The notes beneath the pieces were generated by a model. The model had not been told where the DNA came from and did not search any database. It saw only the letters and a program-made list of their open reading frames with translations. A stretch of DNA of 64,000 nucleotides from Rhodocista pekingensis (GTDB lineage: Bacteria; Pseudomonadota; Alphaproteobacteria; Azospirillales; Azospirillaceae): NCBI RefSeq assembly GCF_042665545.1, contig NZ_JBHTCM010000010.1, positions 310,001-374,000 on the forward strand, read 5' to 3'. This document shows positions 49,906-58,631 of the stretch, one piece after another (position 1 is the first letter of the stretch; each line of letters starts with the position of its first letter). Both the position numbers and the translations under genes were made by a program.

Positions 49906-50421
49906 TCACTCCTCCTCGTCGTCCTCGTCCTTGATCTCCGGCCCGACCTCCACGTCCACGGGCACGCCGGGCGCGAATTTCGACTGCCGGATGGCGAGAG
50001 CCGACTTCACATGGCTGACGTTGGGTGCGGCCGTGAGCCGCGTGGTAAGGAATCGCTGGTACGAATCCCAGTCGGAGGCGACGATCTTCAGCAGGAAGTC
50101 CGTCTCCCCGGCCAGCATGTTGCACTCGCGGACCTCGGGCCAACTGTTGACCAGGTCCTCGAATCTCTTAAGGTCCTGCTCCGCCTGGGAGGAGAGGCCG
50201 ACCTGGGCGAACACGGTGACGTGGAACCCCAGAGCCTCCGGATTGATGTCCGCATGGTAACCACGGATATAACCAGCCTCCTCCAGGGCGCGGACGCGCC
50301 GAAGGCAGGGGGGCGCGGAGATGCCGGCGCGACGCGCCAGTTCCACGTTCGTCATACGGCCATCCGCCTGAAGGTCACGGAGGATGCGCCGATCGATCCG
50401 GTCGAGTTTGACCCGCCGCAT
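49906..50421 (-). CDS. Lrp/AsnC family transcriptional regulator
   Basis: A 171-residue regulator. The N-terminal winged HTH (about residues 5-55) has LDRIDRRILRDLQADGRMTN and ISAPPCLRRVRALEEAGYI. The C-terminal RAM ligand-binding domain (about 65-145) has VRECNMLAGETDFLLKIV. The extreme C terminus is very acidic (EIKDEDDEEE). The family senses amino acids and controls their metabolism. It is divergent from the ELM1-like gene and shares a 130-base control region with it. The closest match is to Lrp proper, though the target genes cannot be read from the window. Confidence 0.93.
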   Translation of the reverse strand: MRRVKLDRIDRRILRDLQADGRMTNVELARRAGISAPPCLRRVRALEEAGYIRGYHADINPEALGFHVTVFAQVGLSSQAEQDLKRFEDLVNSWPEVRECNMLAGETDFLLKIVASDWDSYQRFLTTRLTAAPNVSHVKSALAIRQSKFAPGVPVDVEVGPEIKDEDDEEE

Positions 50422-50551
50422 GTTGATTTCTTGAGGCTCCGGGGGTTGGTGTTTGGGAAATGATATTACACGAGCCATCCACGGGCGCCAAGAGACGCCC
50501 GCTGCCCTTCGCTCTTCCGTCTGTTCGCTCGGGGTATCGGGAGACGCGCCG

Positions 50552-51547
50552 ATGACGGCGGCTCCGATGGCGGCACCTGTCTGCTGGGTGATGTCCGACG
50601 GCAAGGCGGGCATGGAGAACCAGTGCCTCGGCCTTGCCGAGGCCGTGGGCGCGCACCCTATCATCAAACGGATCGCACTCAAGACCCCTTGGCGGCAGAC
50701 CACCCCCTATCTTCCGATCAGTCTGGGGCTCGCCCTGGCGCCGGAGTCCGATCCGCTGACCCCGCCCTGGCCGGATCTTCTCATCACCTCCGGCCGCCAG
50801 GCGGTCGGACTGGCGCTGCTGATCCGCCGCCTGAACCGCGGCCGGACCTTCTGCGTCCACATCCAGAATCCGGGCGTACCCTTCTCCCGCTTCGACGCGG
50901 TGATCCTGCCGAAGCATGACGAGAAGTGCGGCCCCACGCTCATCACCACCCGCGGCGCCCTGCACCGGGTGACGCCGGAGCGGCTGGCCGAGGCCGCCGG
51001 CCGCTTCGCGCCCGCCGTGGCGCACCTGCCGCGGCCGCGGGTGGCGGTGCTGATCGGCGGGTCGAACGGTGTCTACCACCTGACCCCGACGGTGATGGGG
51101 GACGTGGCGGAGAAGCTCTCCGATCTGGCCCGGCGCGAGGGCGTCGGGCTGATGGTGACGCCGTCCCGCCGCACGGGCGCCGACAACGAGGCCATCCTGC
51201 GCGCCCGGCTGGCGGGGCTGCCGGCCACCGTCTGGGACGGCACGGGCGAGAACCCCTATTTCGGCTTCCTGGGGCTGGCGGACGCGGTGGTCGTCACCTG
51301 CGACAGCGTCTCCATGGTGTCGGAGGCGGCGAGCACCGGCAAGCCGGTCTACGTCATCGAACTGGAGGGCGGCTCGCCGAAGTTCCGCCGCTTCCACGAG
51401 ATGATGTACGCCGACGGCATCGCCCGGCCCTTCACCGGGGTGCTGGAGTCCTGGAGCTATACGCCGCTGGACGATACCGCGCGCGTCGCGGCGGAGGTGC
51501 AGCGGCGCATGGCGGTGTGGCGGCAGCGGCTCCGCAGCGCCGCCTGA
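50552..51547 (+). CDS. ELM1-like (DUF1022) protein
   Basis: A 331-residue protein of the family named after the plant mitochondrial-fission factor ELM1, widespread in alphaproteobacteria. Motifs: VMSDGKAGMENQCLGLAEAV near the N terminus, CVHIQNPGVPFSRFDAVILP, LIGGSNGVYHLT, and the glycosyltransferase-like ending VVVTCDSVSMVSEAASTGKP and FRRFHEMMYADGIARPF. The fold is of the GT-B type, so a nucleotide-sugar-related role is plausible but unknown. ATG 50552 follows GGGAG. It is the first gene of a plus-strand series reaching to 56561. Confidence 0.88.
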   Translation: MTAAPMAAPVCWVMSDGKAGMENQCLGLAEAVGAHPIIKRIALKTPWRQTTPYLPISLGLALAPESDPLTPPWPDLLITSGRQAVGLALLIRRLNRGRTFCVHIQNPGVPFSRFDAVILPKHDEKCGPTLITTRGALHRVTPERLAEAAGRFAPAVAHLPRPRVAVLIGGSNGVYHLTPTVMGDVAEKLSDLARREGVGLMVTPSRRTGADNEAILRARLAGLPATVWDGTGENPYFGFLGLADAVVVTCDSVSMVSEAASTGKPVYVIELEGGSPKFRRFHEMMYADGIARPFTGVLESWSYTPLDDTARVAAEVQRRMAVWRQRLRSAA

Positions 51548-51650
51548 GTCACAGGGCGCGGCGGATGTACCACCTGCGCGTGCCGACCCTTGACCGGCCG
51601 GCGCGCGCGTCCCACCTGCCAACGGTCCGCGACCCAAGACGGGGCCTGCC

Positions 51651-52325
51651 ATGAGCGCACCCGCGACGACCCTGAAAGACCCCCCGGCCGGCGCTGTGGC
51701 CGGCGGCCTGATCGACCTGGAGCGGTTCCGGGCGACGCCCCTCTCCCCCGATCCCTACGACCATCTGATCGTGCCGGGTTTCATCCGGGCCGAGGCGCGC
51801 GACGCGGTGAACCGCGACTTTCCGCGGATCACCCAGCCGGGCAGCTTCCCCGCCTCCGAACTGCGCTTCGGTGTGGTCTTCGCCCGGCTGCTGGCGGAGA
51901 TCCAGGGGCCGGAGATGACCCGCGCGTTTGCGGAGAAGTTCGCCCTGGATCTGTCCGGAAAGCCGACCATGGTCACGGTGCGCGGCCAGGCCCGTGCCAA
52001 GGACGGCCGCATCCACACCGACAGCGACAGCAAGATCATCACCGTCCTGATCTACATGAACCCGTCCTGGGAATCGCCCGACGGGCGGCTGCGCCTGCTG
52101 CGCTCGCCCGACCGGCTGGACGATGCGGCAGTGGAGGTGCCCCCCGAGGAGGGCACGCTGCTGGCCTTCCGCAACGGGCCGACGGCATGGCACGGCCATT
52201 CCAGCTTCGTCGGCCAGCGCCGGGTCATCCAGCTCAACTGGGTGACCGATGCGGGCGTCGTCCGGCGCGAGCAGTTCCGCCACGCCGTGACCGCCCGGCT
52301 GAAGCGGCTGAACCCCTTCCGCTGA
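51651..52325 (+). CDS. 2-oxoglutarate/Fe(II)-dependent oxygenase-like protein
   Basis: A 224-residue protein of the double-stranded beta-helix oxygenase group. The iron ligands are probably H-x-D in GRIHTDSDSKIITVLIYMNP (about residues 121-140) and the distal His in TAWHGHSSFVG, with the 2OG-binding Arg in QRRVIQLNWV. Substrate unknown; relatives act on small molecules or on protein or sugar side chains. It lies 103 bases after the ELM1-like gene and 41 before the next, on the same strand, so co-transcription is likely. Confidence 0.8.
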   Translation: MSAPATTLKDPPAGAVAGGLIDLERFRATPLSPDPYDHLIVPGFIRAEARDAVNRDFPRITQPGSFPASELRFGVVFARLLAEIQGPEMTRAFAEKFALDLSGKPTMVTVRGQARAKDGRIHTDSDSKIITVLIYMNPSWESPDGRLRLLRSPDRLDDAAVEVPPEEGTLLAFRNGPTAWHGHSSFVGQRRVIQLNWVTDAGVVRREQFRHAVTARLKRLNPFR

Positions 52326-52366
52326 TCCGCGATCCCCCTGTCGTCCCCCCTCCCCGGAAGCCGCCC

Positions 52367-54298
52367 ATGGCCCTGCGCATCGAGACCTTCAGCAACGTCA
52401 CCGGCGGCAGCAGCACCTTCAAGGCGCTGGGGCACCCGCTGGCGGCCCGCCAGGGGCACGGGCTTCTGCGCCGGCTGGCGGAGGAAGGGCCGGTCGCGCT
52501 CTTCGATCCGCTGGGGCTGGCCGAGCCCTTCGCGGAGCTGTGGCCGCTGCACACGGTGGAACTGACCGGCGTTCATGTGCAGGACGTGGAGCGCATCGGC
52601 CTGCCGCTGCTGGGCGAGCGGGCGATGCCGGTGACCGCCATTTCGGAGAGCACGGCGCGCATCCTGTTCGTCGTGGCCTTCGATGCCGACCGGCTGGTGG
52701 CACAGATCCGCCACCTGATCCCGCCGGGAACGAAGGTGCTGAGCCTGGACGCCCTGAGGCTGCCGGCGGAGATGCTGACCGATCCGGTCCGCTATCTGGC
52801 GCCGTTGAACTTCGCCACCAACTTCGCCTTCTTCCGCGATTCGGGCGGCCACCACACGCGGCTGGTGACGGCCAACTACTGGTCCGCCTATGGCGCCGCC
52901 TCCCCGCGGCTGTGGCTCTGCCTGTTCGACCACACGGGCACGGTGCTGGCGGAGTGGACGGAGACCCTGCCCGAGGCCTGCGGCACCGTGGTGATCGACA
53001 GCGCCGAGGTGCGCCGCCGCTTCGGCCTGCCGGAGTTCGTCGGCCAGCTTTTCGTCCATGTCGTCGGCGCCGCCGGGCACGACGTGGTGAAGTATGCGCT
53101 GGACACCTACGGCAGCGATCCGCACGTCCTCTCCTGCACCCACGACGCCAACGCCTGGCCGGCGGACTTCTATGCCGGCCTGCCGGCGCCGCAGCCGGGC
53201 GAGCGGGTGATCCTCTGGGTGCAGAACAGTCACCCCGCCCCCATCCCCGCCGGGGAGGTGGCGCTGAATCCGATGGGGCGCGACGGGGAGGCGGTGGCCC
53301 TGCGGCACGAGGTCCCCGCCTTCGGCAGCTACGCCCTGGACGTGGCGGAGCTGCTGCCCGAGCTCCGCTGGCCGCGGCAGATCGAGGTGCGGGCGGGTCG
53401 CCACTTCGTCCGCCCGCGCTACGAGGTGGTGCGCGAGGCGCCGGGCCGGCCGGCACGCCGGCGCATCGCGCACCCCAATGTCGAGCGCACCGACCTGATG
53501 CCCGACCCGCACCTGCCGGAGCTGGGCGGGCTGCTGGGCAAGGGCTTCATCCTGCCGGCCCCCGTCTTCCCGCCGGGGCGCTTCCGCTCCATCGCCCTGC
53601 CGACGCCGATGGCGCGCAGCCAGGAGCGCCTGCCGCTGCGGGCCATCCTGTACGATGCCGACGGGACCGAGGTGGCGCACCGTTCCCTGGGGCTGCTGCC
53701 GCGCGACCACGCCACGGCGCTGGACGTGGAGACACTGCTGGAGGGGCACCGGCTGCGCGCCGGCTACGGCCACCTGGAGCTGATCTACGACTTCGCCCTG
53801 GGGGAGGAGGCGGACGGCTGGCTCCACGCGCTGTTCCGCTACGAGGACCGCGAGAGCGGCCACGCGGCGGAGACCAGCTTCGGCGCCCACATGTTCAACA
53901 CCTGCCTTGTCTACCGCGGCGAGCCGCAGAGCTATGCCGGGCGTCCGCCGGGCCTGTCCACCCGGCTGTTCCTGCGCACCGGCATGGACGCCGCCACGGA
54001 GACCTTCTGCCACCTGATCTATCCGGCCAGCACGCCCTGGCGCCAGCGTTCGGACACTTCCCTGATCCTGACCCGCCGGGACGGGTCGGAGGTGGCGCAG
54101 CGGCATGTCCGCATCGCCTGCTCGGGCAGCTACCGCTTCCAGGTCGGCGACACCTTCGACGCGGCGGAACTGCGCGAGGCGGGCCCGGACGCCCATGTCC
54201 TGGTCCGCGACACCACCTGCCGACTGTTCGGCTATCACGGGCTGATCCGCGACGGGCGGGAGGGCGCCTTCGCGCTCGACCACATGTTCGGGTTCTGA
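52367..54298 (+). CDS. Unrecognised 643-aa protein
   Basis: I do not recognise this family. ATG 52367 (MALRIETFSNVTGGSSTFKA) was chosen because the frame before it overlaps the oxygenase gene. There is no signal peptide or membrane helix. The N-terminal third looks alpha/beta (VQDVERIGLPLLGERAMPVT, then ILFVVAFDADRLVAQIRHLI). The rest is rich in beta-strands, with three segments resembling repeated carbohydrate-binding-like sheets (FNTCLVYRGEPQS, then FCHLIYPASTPW). Codon use is that of the neighbours. Its place after an oxygenase and before DUF350/DUF1190/YgiC genes suggests a role in the same unknown process. Confidence 0.7.
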   Translation: MALRIETFSNVTGGSSTFKALGHPLAARQGHGLLRRLAEEGPVALFDPLGLAEPFAELWPLHTVELTGVHVQDVERIGLPLLGERAMPVTAISESTARILFVVAFDADRLVAQIRHLIPPGTKVLSLDALRLPAEMLTDPVRYLAPLNFATNFAFFRDSGGHHTRLVTANYWSAYGAASPRLWLCLFDHTGTVLAEWTETLPEACGTVVIDSAEVRRRFGLPEFVGQLFVHVVGAAGHDVVKYALDTYGSDPHVLSCTHDANAWPADFYAGLPAPQPGERVILWVQNSHPAPIPAGEVALNPMGRDGEAVALRHEVPAFGSYALDVAELLPELRWPRQIEVRAGRHFVRPRYEVVREAPGRPARRRIAHPNVERTDLMPDPHLPELGGLLGKGFILPAPVFPPGRFRSIALPTPMARSQERLPLRAILYDADGTEVAHRSLGLLPRDHATALDVETLLEGHRLRAGYGHLELIYDFALGEEADGWLHALFRYEDRESGHAAETSFGAHMFNTCLVYRGEPQSYAGRPPGLSTRLFLRTGMDAATETFCHLIYPASTPWRQRSDTSLILTRRDGSEVAQRHVRIACSGSYRFQVGDTFDAAELREAGPDAHVLVRDTTCRLFGYHGLIRDGREGAFALDHMFGF

Positions 54299-54351
54299 CA
54301 GTCTGGCCCCCACCGCGGGCGGAGCAACCGCCCCATCCGGGAGCCAGAACC

Positions 54352-54765
54352 ATGGAACCGCTGCTGAGCTACAGCCTGTCCAACTTCCCCGCCTACCTCG
54401 CCTATGCGGGGTCGCTGGCCGTGCTGATGACGGTGTTCGTGCTGATCTATGTCTGGATCACGCCCTACAAGGAGATCGGCCTGATCCGGGCGGGCAACAC
54501 CGCCGCCGCGCTCAGCTTCTCCGGCGTGCTGATCGGATTCGCCATTCCGGTCTCCAGCGTCGCCGCCTCGGCGGGCAGCCTGCTGGACATGCTGATGTGG
54601 AGCGCCATCGCCCTAGTCGGCCAGCTCCTGGCCTTCCTGATCGCCTCGCGCCTGATGGGCGACCTGCGCGAGGGCATCGAGCACGACAAGGCCAGCTACG
54701 GCATCCTGCTGGCCGGCCTGTCCATCACCACCGGCATGATCAACGCCGCCAGCCTGACCTACTGA
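54352..54765 (+). CDS. DUF350 membrane protein (YjfL-like)
   Basis: A 137-residue protein with four predicted membrane helices (about residues 16-34, 50-70, 78-98 and 114-134). It matches DUF350, with VWITPYKEIGLIRAGNTAAA between helices one and two. In E. coli the relative yjfL lies with yjfM (DUF1190) and yjfC (glutathionylspermidine synthase-like). The same three families follow each other here, which supports the call and a common function at the inner membrane. The molecular role is unknown. Confidence 0.88.
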   Translation: MEPLLSYSLSNFPAYLAYAGSLAVLMTVFVLIYVWITPYKEIGLIRAGNTAAALSFSGVLIGFAIPVSSVAASAGSLLDMLMWSAIALVGQLLAFLIASRLMGDLREGIEHDKASYGILLAGLSITTGMINAASLTY

Positions 54766-54871
54766 CACAGGACCGATGGACGCAACGGGAACCGTCCGGA
54801 CCGGCCGAACCTTGCGCCGGGGCCGCGGCGTTCCCTTCTATTCACCGTCGCACGGGGTTCGGAGAGAGGGA

Positions 54872-55381
54872 ATGCGCAAGTCGAAGAACGTCGCCACGCT
54901 GCTGGCCGGCGGGGCCCTGCTCAGCCTGGGGCTGACGGGCTGCGATCCGGCGCAGGAGGAGGTGCAGATCTATCCGGGGCCGCAGGCCTGCGCCGAGGAG
55001 CGCCCGGCCGCCGAGTGCGAAGCCGCCTTCGGGGAGGCCCAGCGCCAGCATCTGACGACCGCGCCGCGCTTCACCTCCAAGGAGGAGTGCGAGGCGGAGA
55101 TGGGACCCGGCGCCTGCACCGTCGTCGAAAGCGGCCAGGGCAGCGTGTTCATGCCGCTGATGGCGGGCTTCCTGCTGGGCCGGATGCTCAGCGGCCCGAA
55201 TCCGGTCTATGTCGACCGCCGCGGATTCGCCCATGCGCCCGGCGGCACGCTGGGCCGCCTGCCCGGCGGCCGCACCACCCTGAACGGCCCGGTCCGCACC
55301 AGCGCGCCCCGGTCCGTCGTCAGCGGCACCAGCCGCGGCGGCTTCGGCAGCACCGGGCGCAGCTTCAGCGCGGGGAGTTGA
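54872..55381 (+). CDS. DUF1190 lipoprotein (YgiB/YjfM-like)
   Basis: A 169-residue protein with a lipoprotein signal (MRKSKNVATLLAGGALLSLG, then LTGC with the lipobox cysteine at residue 24). It has several Cys (ACAEERPAAEC, EECEAEMG, ACTVV), as in DUF1190. The C-terminal half is Gly/Ser/Arg-rich and likely disordered, ending near FGSTGRSFSAGS. It is encoded just before the YgiC-type ligase with four bases between, as in E. coli ygiBC and yjfMC. An envelope protein of unknown function. Confidence 0.85.
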   Translation: MRKSKNVATLLAGGALLSLGLTGCDPAQEEVQIYPGPQACAEERPAAECEAAFGEAQRQHLTTAPRFTSKEECEAEMGPGACTVVESGQGSVFMPLMAGFLLGRMLSGPNPVYVDRRGFAHAPGGTLGRLPGGRTTLNGPVRTSAPRSVVSGTSRGGFGSTGRSFSAGS

Positions 55382-55385
55382 GGCC

Positions 55386-56561
55386 GTGCGCCGTCTGACC
55401 CTGGCGCCACGCCCCGACTGGCAGGCCAAGCTGGAGGCGCTGGGCTTCGACTTCCACAGCGGTGGCGGCGTGCCCTACTGGGACGAGAGCGTCGCCTGGG
55501 AGTTCACCGCCGCGGAGATCGACCGGCTGGACGATGCGGCGGTGGAGCTGCACCGCCTCTGCCTGGAGGCCGCGGCGCATGTGGTGGCGCACGGCCGCTG
55601 GGACGCCCTGGGCATCCCCGCCCACTGGGGGCCGCTGCTGCGGGCGAGCTGGGAGCGCCGGGAGGGCACCGACCGCGCGCTCTACGGCCGCCTGGATCTG
55701 GCCTGGGACGGCAGCGGCGAGCCGAAGCTGCTGGAATACAACGCCGACACCCCGACCTCGCTGTTCGAGGCGTCGGTCGTGCAGTGGCAGTGGCTGGAAG
55801 ACCGCTTTCCCGGCACCGACCAGTTCAACGGGCTGCACGAGGCGCTGCGCGACGCGCTGGCCGCCCGCCCGGAGCTGGCCCGCGGCCTGCACCTGAGCTG
55901 CATCGTCCCGCACCAGGAGGACGAGGGCACGGTGCGCTATCTGGAGGGCGTGGCGCTGGACGCCGGCCGCCCCACCAAGTTCGTGCCGATCGACCAGATC
56001 GGCTTCAACGACCGGCTGGGCTTCGTGGACCAGCATGAGCAGCCGATCCACGCCCTGTTCAAGCTCTATCCCTGGGAGTGGCTGCTGCGCGAGCCGTTCG
56101 GCGCCGCCCTGGCCGAGGCGGTGGCCGCCGGCCGGCTGACGGTGATCGAACCGGCCTGGAAGCTGCTGCTGTCCGGCAAGGGCCTGCTGCCGCTGCTCTG
56201 GGAGCTGTTCCCCGGCCATCCGAACCTGCTGCCGGCCTACCGCGAGCGCACCCGCTTCCCGGCCGGCAGCACCGTGGTGGCGAAGCCGCTGTTCGGGCGG
56301 GAGGGAGCCAACGTCTCCATCGCCCGGCTGGGACCTGACGGCCGGCCGGAGGGGGCACCGCTGGTCAGCATGGCCGGCCCCTACGGCGAGGAGGGCTGGA
56401 TCTACCAGGAGTTCACGAAGCTGCCCGAGGCCGGCCCCGGCCGGCACGCCGTGCTGGGCGTCTGGCTGGTGGACGGGGCCGCCAAGGGCATGGGCATCCG
56501 CGAGGATGACGGACTGGTCACCCGCGACAGCGCCCGCTTCGTGCCGCACCTGTTCCGCTGA
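55386..56561 (+). CDS. YgiC/YjfC-type ATP-grasp ligase (glutathionylspermidine synthase family)
   Basis: A 391-residue protein homologous to the synthetase domain of glutathionylspermidine synthase. Conserved pieces: WDESVAWEFTAAEIDRLDDA, LLEYNADTPTSLFEASVVQW, FKLYPWEWLLREPFGAAL, VVAKPLFGREGANVSIAR (ATP-grasp lysine and glycine loop) and EEGWIYQEFTKLP. The amidase domain of the E. coli bifunctional enzyme is absent. Characterised relatives of this short form act as peptide-spermidine-like ligases only in part, so the substrate is open. GTG start at 55386. Last gene of the plus-strand series. Confidence 0.88.
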   Translation: MRRLTLAPRPDWQAKLEALGFDFHSGGGVPYWDESVAWEFTAAEIDRLDDAAVELHRLCLEAAAHVVAHGRWDALGIPAHWGPLLRASWERREGTDRALYGRLDLAWDGSGEPKLLEYNADTPTSLFEASVVQWQWLEDRFPGTDQFNGLHEALRDALAARPELARGLHLSCIVPHQEDEGTVRYLEGVALDAGRPTKFVPIDQIGFNDRLGFVDQHEQPIHALFKLYPWEWLLREPFGAALAEAVAAGRLTVIEPAWKLLLSGKGLLPLLWELFPGHPNLLPAYRERTRFPAGSTVVAKPLFGREGANVSIARLGPDGRPEGAPLVSMAGPYGEEGWIYQEFTKLPEAGPGRHAVLGVWLVDGAAKGMGIREDDGLVTRDSARFVPHLFR

Positions 56562-56564
56562 ACC

Positions 56565-57350
56565 TCAGCCGGCGGCGCGGGCGGCCTCGGCCACGCGGGT
56601 CATGAAGGTCCAGACGTCGCGGCTGAGGGCCAGTTCGCCCAGATCCTTGCCCTCGGGATCGCGCTCCAGATAGCGGCTCCAGACGGCGGCGGCCTTCGCG
56701 GCTTCCGCCGGGTCGCCCTGGGTGAAGCGCTCCGTCAGCGCCCGCCAGCGGGCCAGGAGCGCCTGCGCCTCGGGCGAGGCCGGGTCGCCGCCGGCCGCCA
56801 TGAACGCCTTCACCTCGGCCACCAGGCCGTTCCAGGCGGCGCCGACCTGCTGCTGCTCTTCCGCGGAGATGCCGCCCTTGCGGGCCGCCCATTCCGCCTG
56901 CTCCTCGGGACTGTAGAGTTCGTCCATCACGTCCTGGAGCGCCTTGGGTGTCTGCTGCGTCGTCATCGTCCTCACCAGATCGCAGAGGGTTTCCAGGGAG
57001 GGCTGTTCCGGCCCGTCGAGGCGGCGCAGCGCCGTGAGCGTGAGCGTCAGCCCGCGCTGGGCCGCGGCCAGCCGGTCGCGCCAGAGCGCGGCCTGCATCT
57101 CCAGCAGCCGCGGCAGCGCCGGGTCGCCGGCCGACAGCAGGGCGGCGATGCGGGACAGGCCGAAGCCCATCGCCCGCAGCGCCACCACCGCCCCCAGCCG
57201 CTCCAGCTCCGCCGGGCCGTAGACCCGCCAGCCCTTCGCCGTCCGGGCGGGGCGGATCAGGCCCTCGCGCTCGTAGACCCGCAGGGCGCGGACCGTGAGG
57301 CCCGTCCGCCGCGCGCATTCCGACGCACTGAGAAACCGATCCGCTTTCAT
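56565..57350 (-). CDS. MerR family regulator with TipAS-like domain
   Basis: A 261-residue regulator. The N-terminal MerR DNA-binding domain (about residues 5-75) has ARRTGLTVRALRVYEREGLI and GWRVYGPAELERLGAVVALR. A dimerising coiled coil comes next, then a C-terminal TipAS-type domain (about 135-260) with LYSPEEQAEWAARKGGISAE and FTQGDPAEAAKAAAVW. TipA-type proteins sense small hydrophobic or thiopeptide compounds. It converges with the YgiC gene (4 bases between) and diverges from pdeM, which it might control. Confidence 0.87.
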   Translation of the reverse strand: MKADRFLSASECARRTGLTVRALRVYEREGLIRPARTAKGWRVYGPAELERLGAVVALRAMGFGLSRIAALLSAGDPALPRLLEMQAALWRDRLAAAQRGLTLTLTALRRLDGPEQPSLETLCDLVRTMTTQQTPKALQDVMDELYSPEEQAEWAARKGGISAEEQQQVGAAWNGLVAEVKAFMAAGGDPASPEAQALLARWRALTERFTQGDPAEAAKAAAVWSRYLERDPEGKDLGELALSRDVWTFMTRVAEAARAAG

Positions 57351-57524
57351 CCCGCCTCTCCCGGACGGCCCCGTCGGGCCGCCCTCCCCTGCCCGCCATC
57401 GCGCGGGCCCCACCTTCGTTAAGGTATGACCCAGGGTCCGGCTCAAGGGGGATTTTTCCGGGCGCGGCGACCCACGCGGACGGTCGGGCTTGCCCGGCCG
57501 TTCCGGCTATGTTCTGTTGCCGGC

Positions 57525-58250
57525 ATGACCGACCGTACCATCCCGCTGAACGGCGCCCGGCTGCTGGCCGATCTGTCCGGGGCGCTCCTCTGGCCCGAAC
57601 GGGGCTGGCTGGTGGTGGCCGACCTGCATCTGGAGAAGGGCTCCGGCTATGCCGCCCGCGGCACGCTGCTGCCGCCCTACGACACCGGCGCCACCCTCTC
57701 CCGGCTGGAGGAGGCGGTGGCGCGGCTGCGGCCGGCGCGGGTCGTCTGCCTGGGCGACAGTTTCCACGACCGCGCGGCCGCGGCCCGCGTCCCGGCGGAG
57801 GACGGGCGGCGGCTGGCAAGGCTGACGGCGGCGCTGGACTGGGTCTGGATCGCCGGCAACCACGACCCGCTGCCGCCCGGCGACTGGGGCGGCACGGTGC
57901 TGGAGGAGATCGTGGAGGGGCCACTGGCCTTCCGGCACGAGGCGCTGGCGGGACCCGTGGCGGGCGAGGTGTCGGGGCACTACCACCCCAAGGCGGCCGT
58001 GCTGGTGCGCGGCCGGCGGCTCAGCGCGCGCTGCTTCGCATCCGACGGGCGCCGGCTGATCCTGCCCGCCTTCGGGGCCTATGCCGGCGGGCTGAACGTG
58101 CTGGACCCGGCCGTGGCCGGGCTGCTGGGGCGGGACTTCCGGGTCTGGCTGCTGGGGCGGGAGAAGGTCCACGCCTTCCCGGCCGCGCGGCTCTCGCCCG
58201 AGGCGCCGGGCCCGGCGGCGCTTCCCGCCCGACAGGCCGGCCGCCGCTGA
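57525..58250 (+). CDS. PdeM-like metallophosphoesterase
   Basis: A 241-residue calcineurin-fold phosphoesterase of the 'ligase-associated DNA damage response endonuclease' type. The metal motifs are complete: VVADLHLEKG (about residues 29-38), CLGDSFHDR (about 73-81), IAGNHD (about 107-112) and SGHYHPKA (about 150-157). Relatives usually sit beside an Lhr-type helicase and an ATP-dependent ligase; neither is here, but a photolyase gene follows 380 bases downstream. ATG 57525 is preferred over the upstream frame, which has no family sequence. An intrinsic terminator follows. Confidence 0.85.
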   Translation: MTDRTIPLNGARLLADLSGALLWPERGWLVVADLHLEKGSGYAARGTLLPPYDTGATLSRLEEAVARLRPARVVCLGDSFHDRAAAARVPAEDGRRLARLTAALDWVWIAGNHDPLPPGDWGGTVLEEIVEGPLAFRHEALAGPVAGEVSGHYHPKAAVLVRGRRLSARCFASDGRRLILPAFGAYAGGLNVLDPAVAGLLGRDFRVWLLGREKVHAFPAARLSPEAPGPAALPARQAGRR

Positions 58251-58297
58251 AGGCCGCCGCTGGGGGGGCCTGGAGAAGACCGGCCCTGAAAAGGACT

Positions 58298-58330
58298 GGC
58301 CCGGAGCGCGGGGGAACGCTCCGGGCCTTT
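58298..58330 (+). terminator. Terminator after the PdeM-like gene
   Basis: GGCCCGGAGCG (58298-58308) and CGCTCCGGGCC (58317-58327), a perfect 11-bp stem followed by TTT. Confidence 0.8.
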
Positions 58331-58631
58331 ACGAGCCGCCACCGCTGCGGAGGAGAGGGTGTCCCGGGAAAATGCCCGGGCCACCCGACCGGCGACGCCC
58401 ATGGGTAGTCAATTAGGTACGGATCGGGCCGCTGCAAGCGGTGTTCCGCTGGAAATCTGCACAGCTTGACAAGGGGCCCCGCCGGCGTTCCCGAGCCGGT
58501 CCGGAGCGACCCGCAGGACCCGCTTTTCTGCGGACCGGGACCGTGCAGAAAAGCGGAAGGGGCCGGACAAGGCGTTGACGGATCGTCCTGACGGCACACT
58601 TAACGGGATCATTCCTTCGGCTACCCCTTCC
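58331..58631 (+). promoter_or_regulatory. Control region of the photolyase cluster
   Basis: About 300 bases without a gene. A 12-bp perfect inverted repeat, CCGCTTTTCTGC / GCAGAAAAGCGG (58520-58531 and 58545-58556, 13-base spacer), looks like an operator or hairpin. Just after it, TTGACG (58575-58580), 17 bases, then ACTTAA (58598-58603) is a possible sigma-70 promoter. TTGACA also occurs at 58465-58470. No convincing ECF/RpoE-type (TGATCC) element was found at the right place. Confidence 0.55.

Noticed and set aside
52052..54313. 753-codon open frame on the minus strand across the 643-aa gene
   Set aside because: Checked because the sense protein is unrecognised. The antisense product is a Gly/Arg/Gln/His-rich shadow, while the sense frame has balanced composition and proper spacing to its neighbours.
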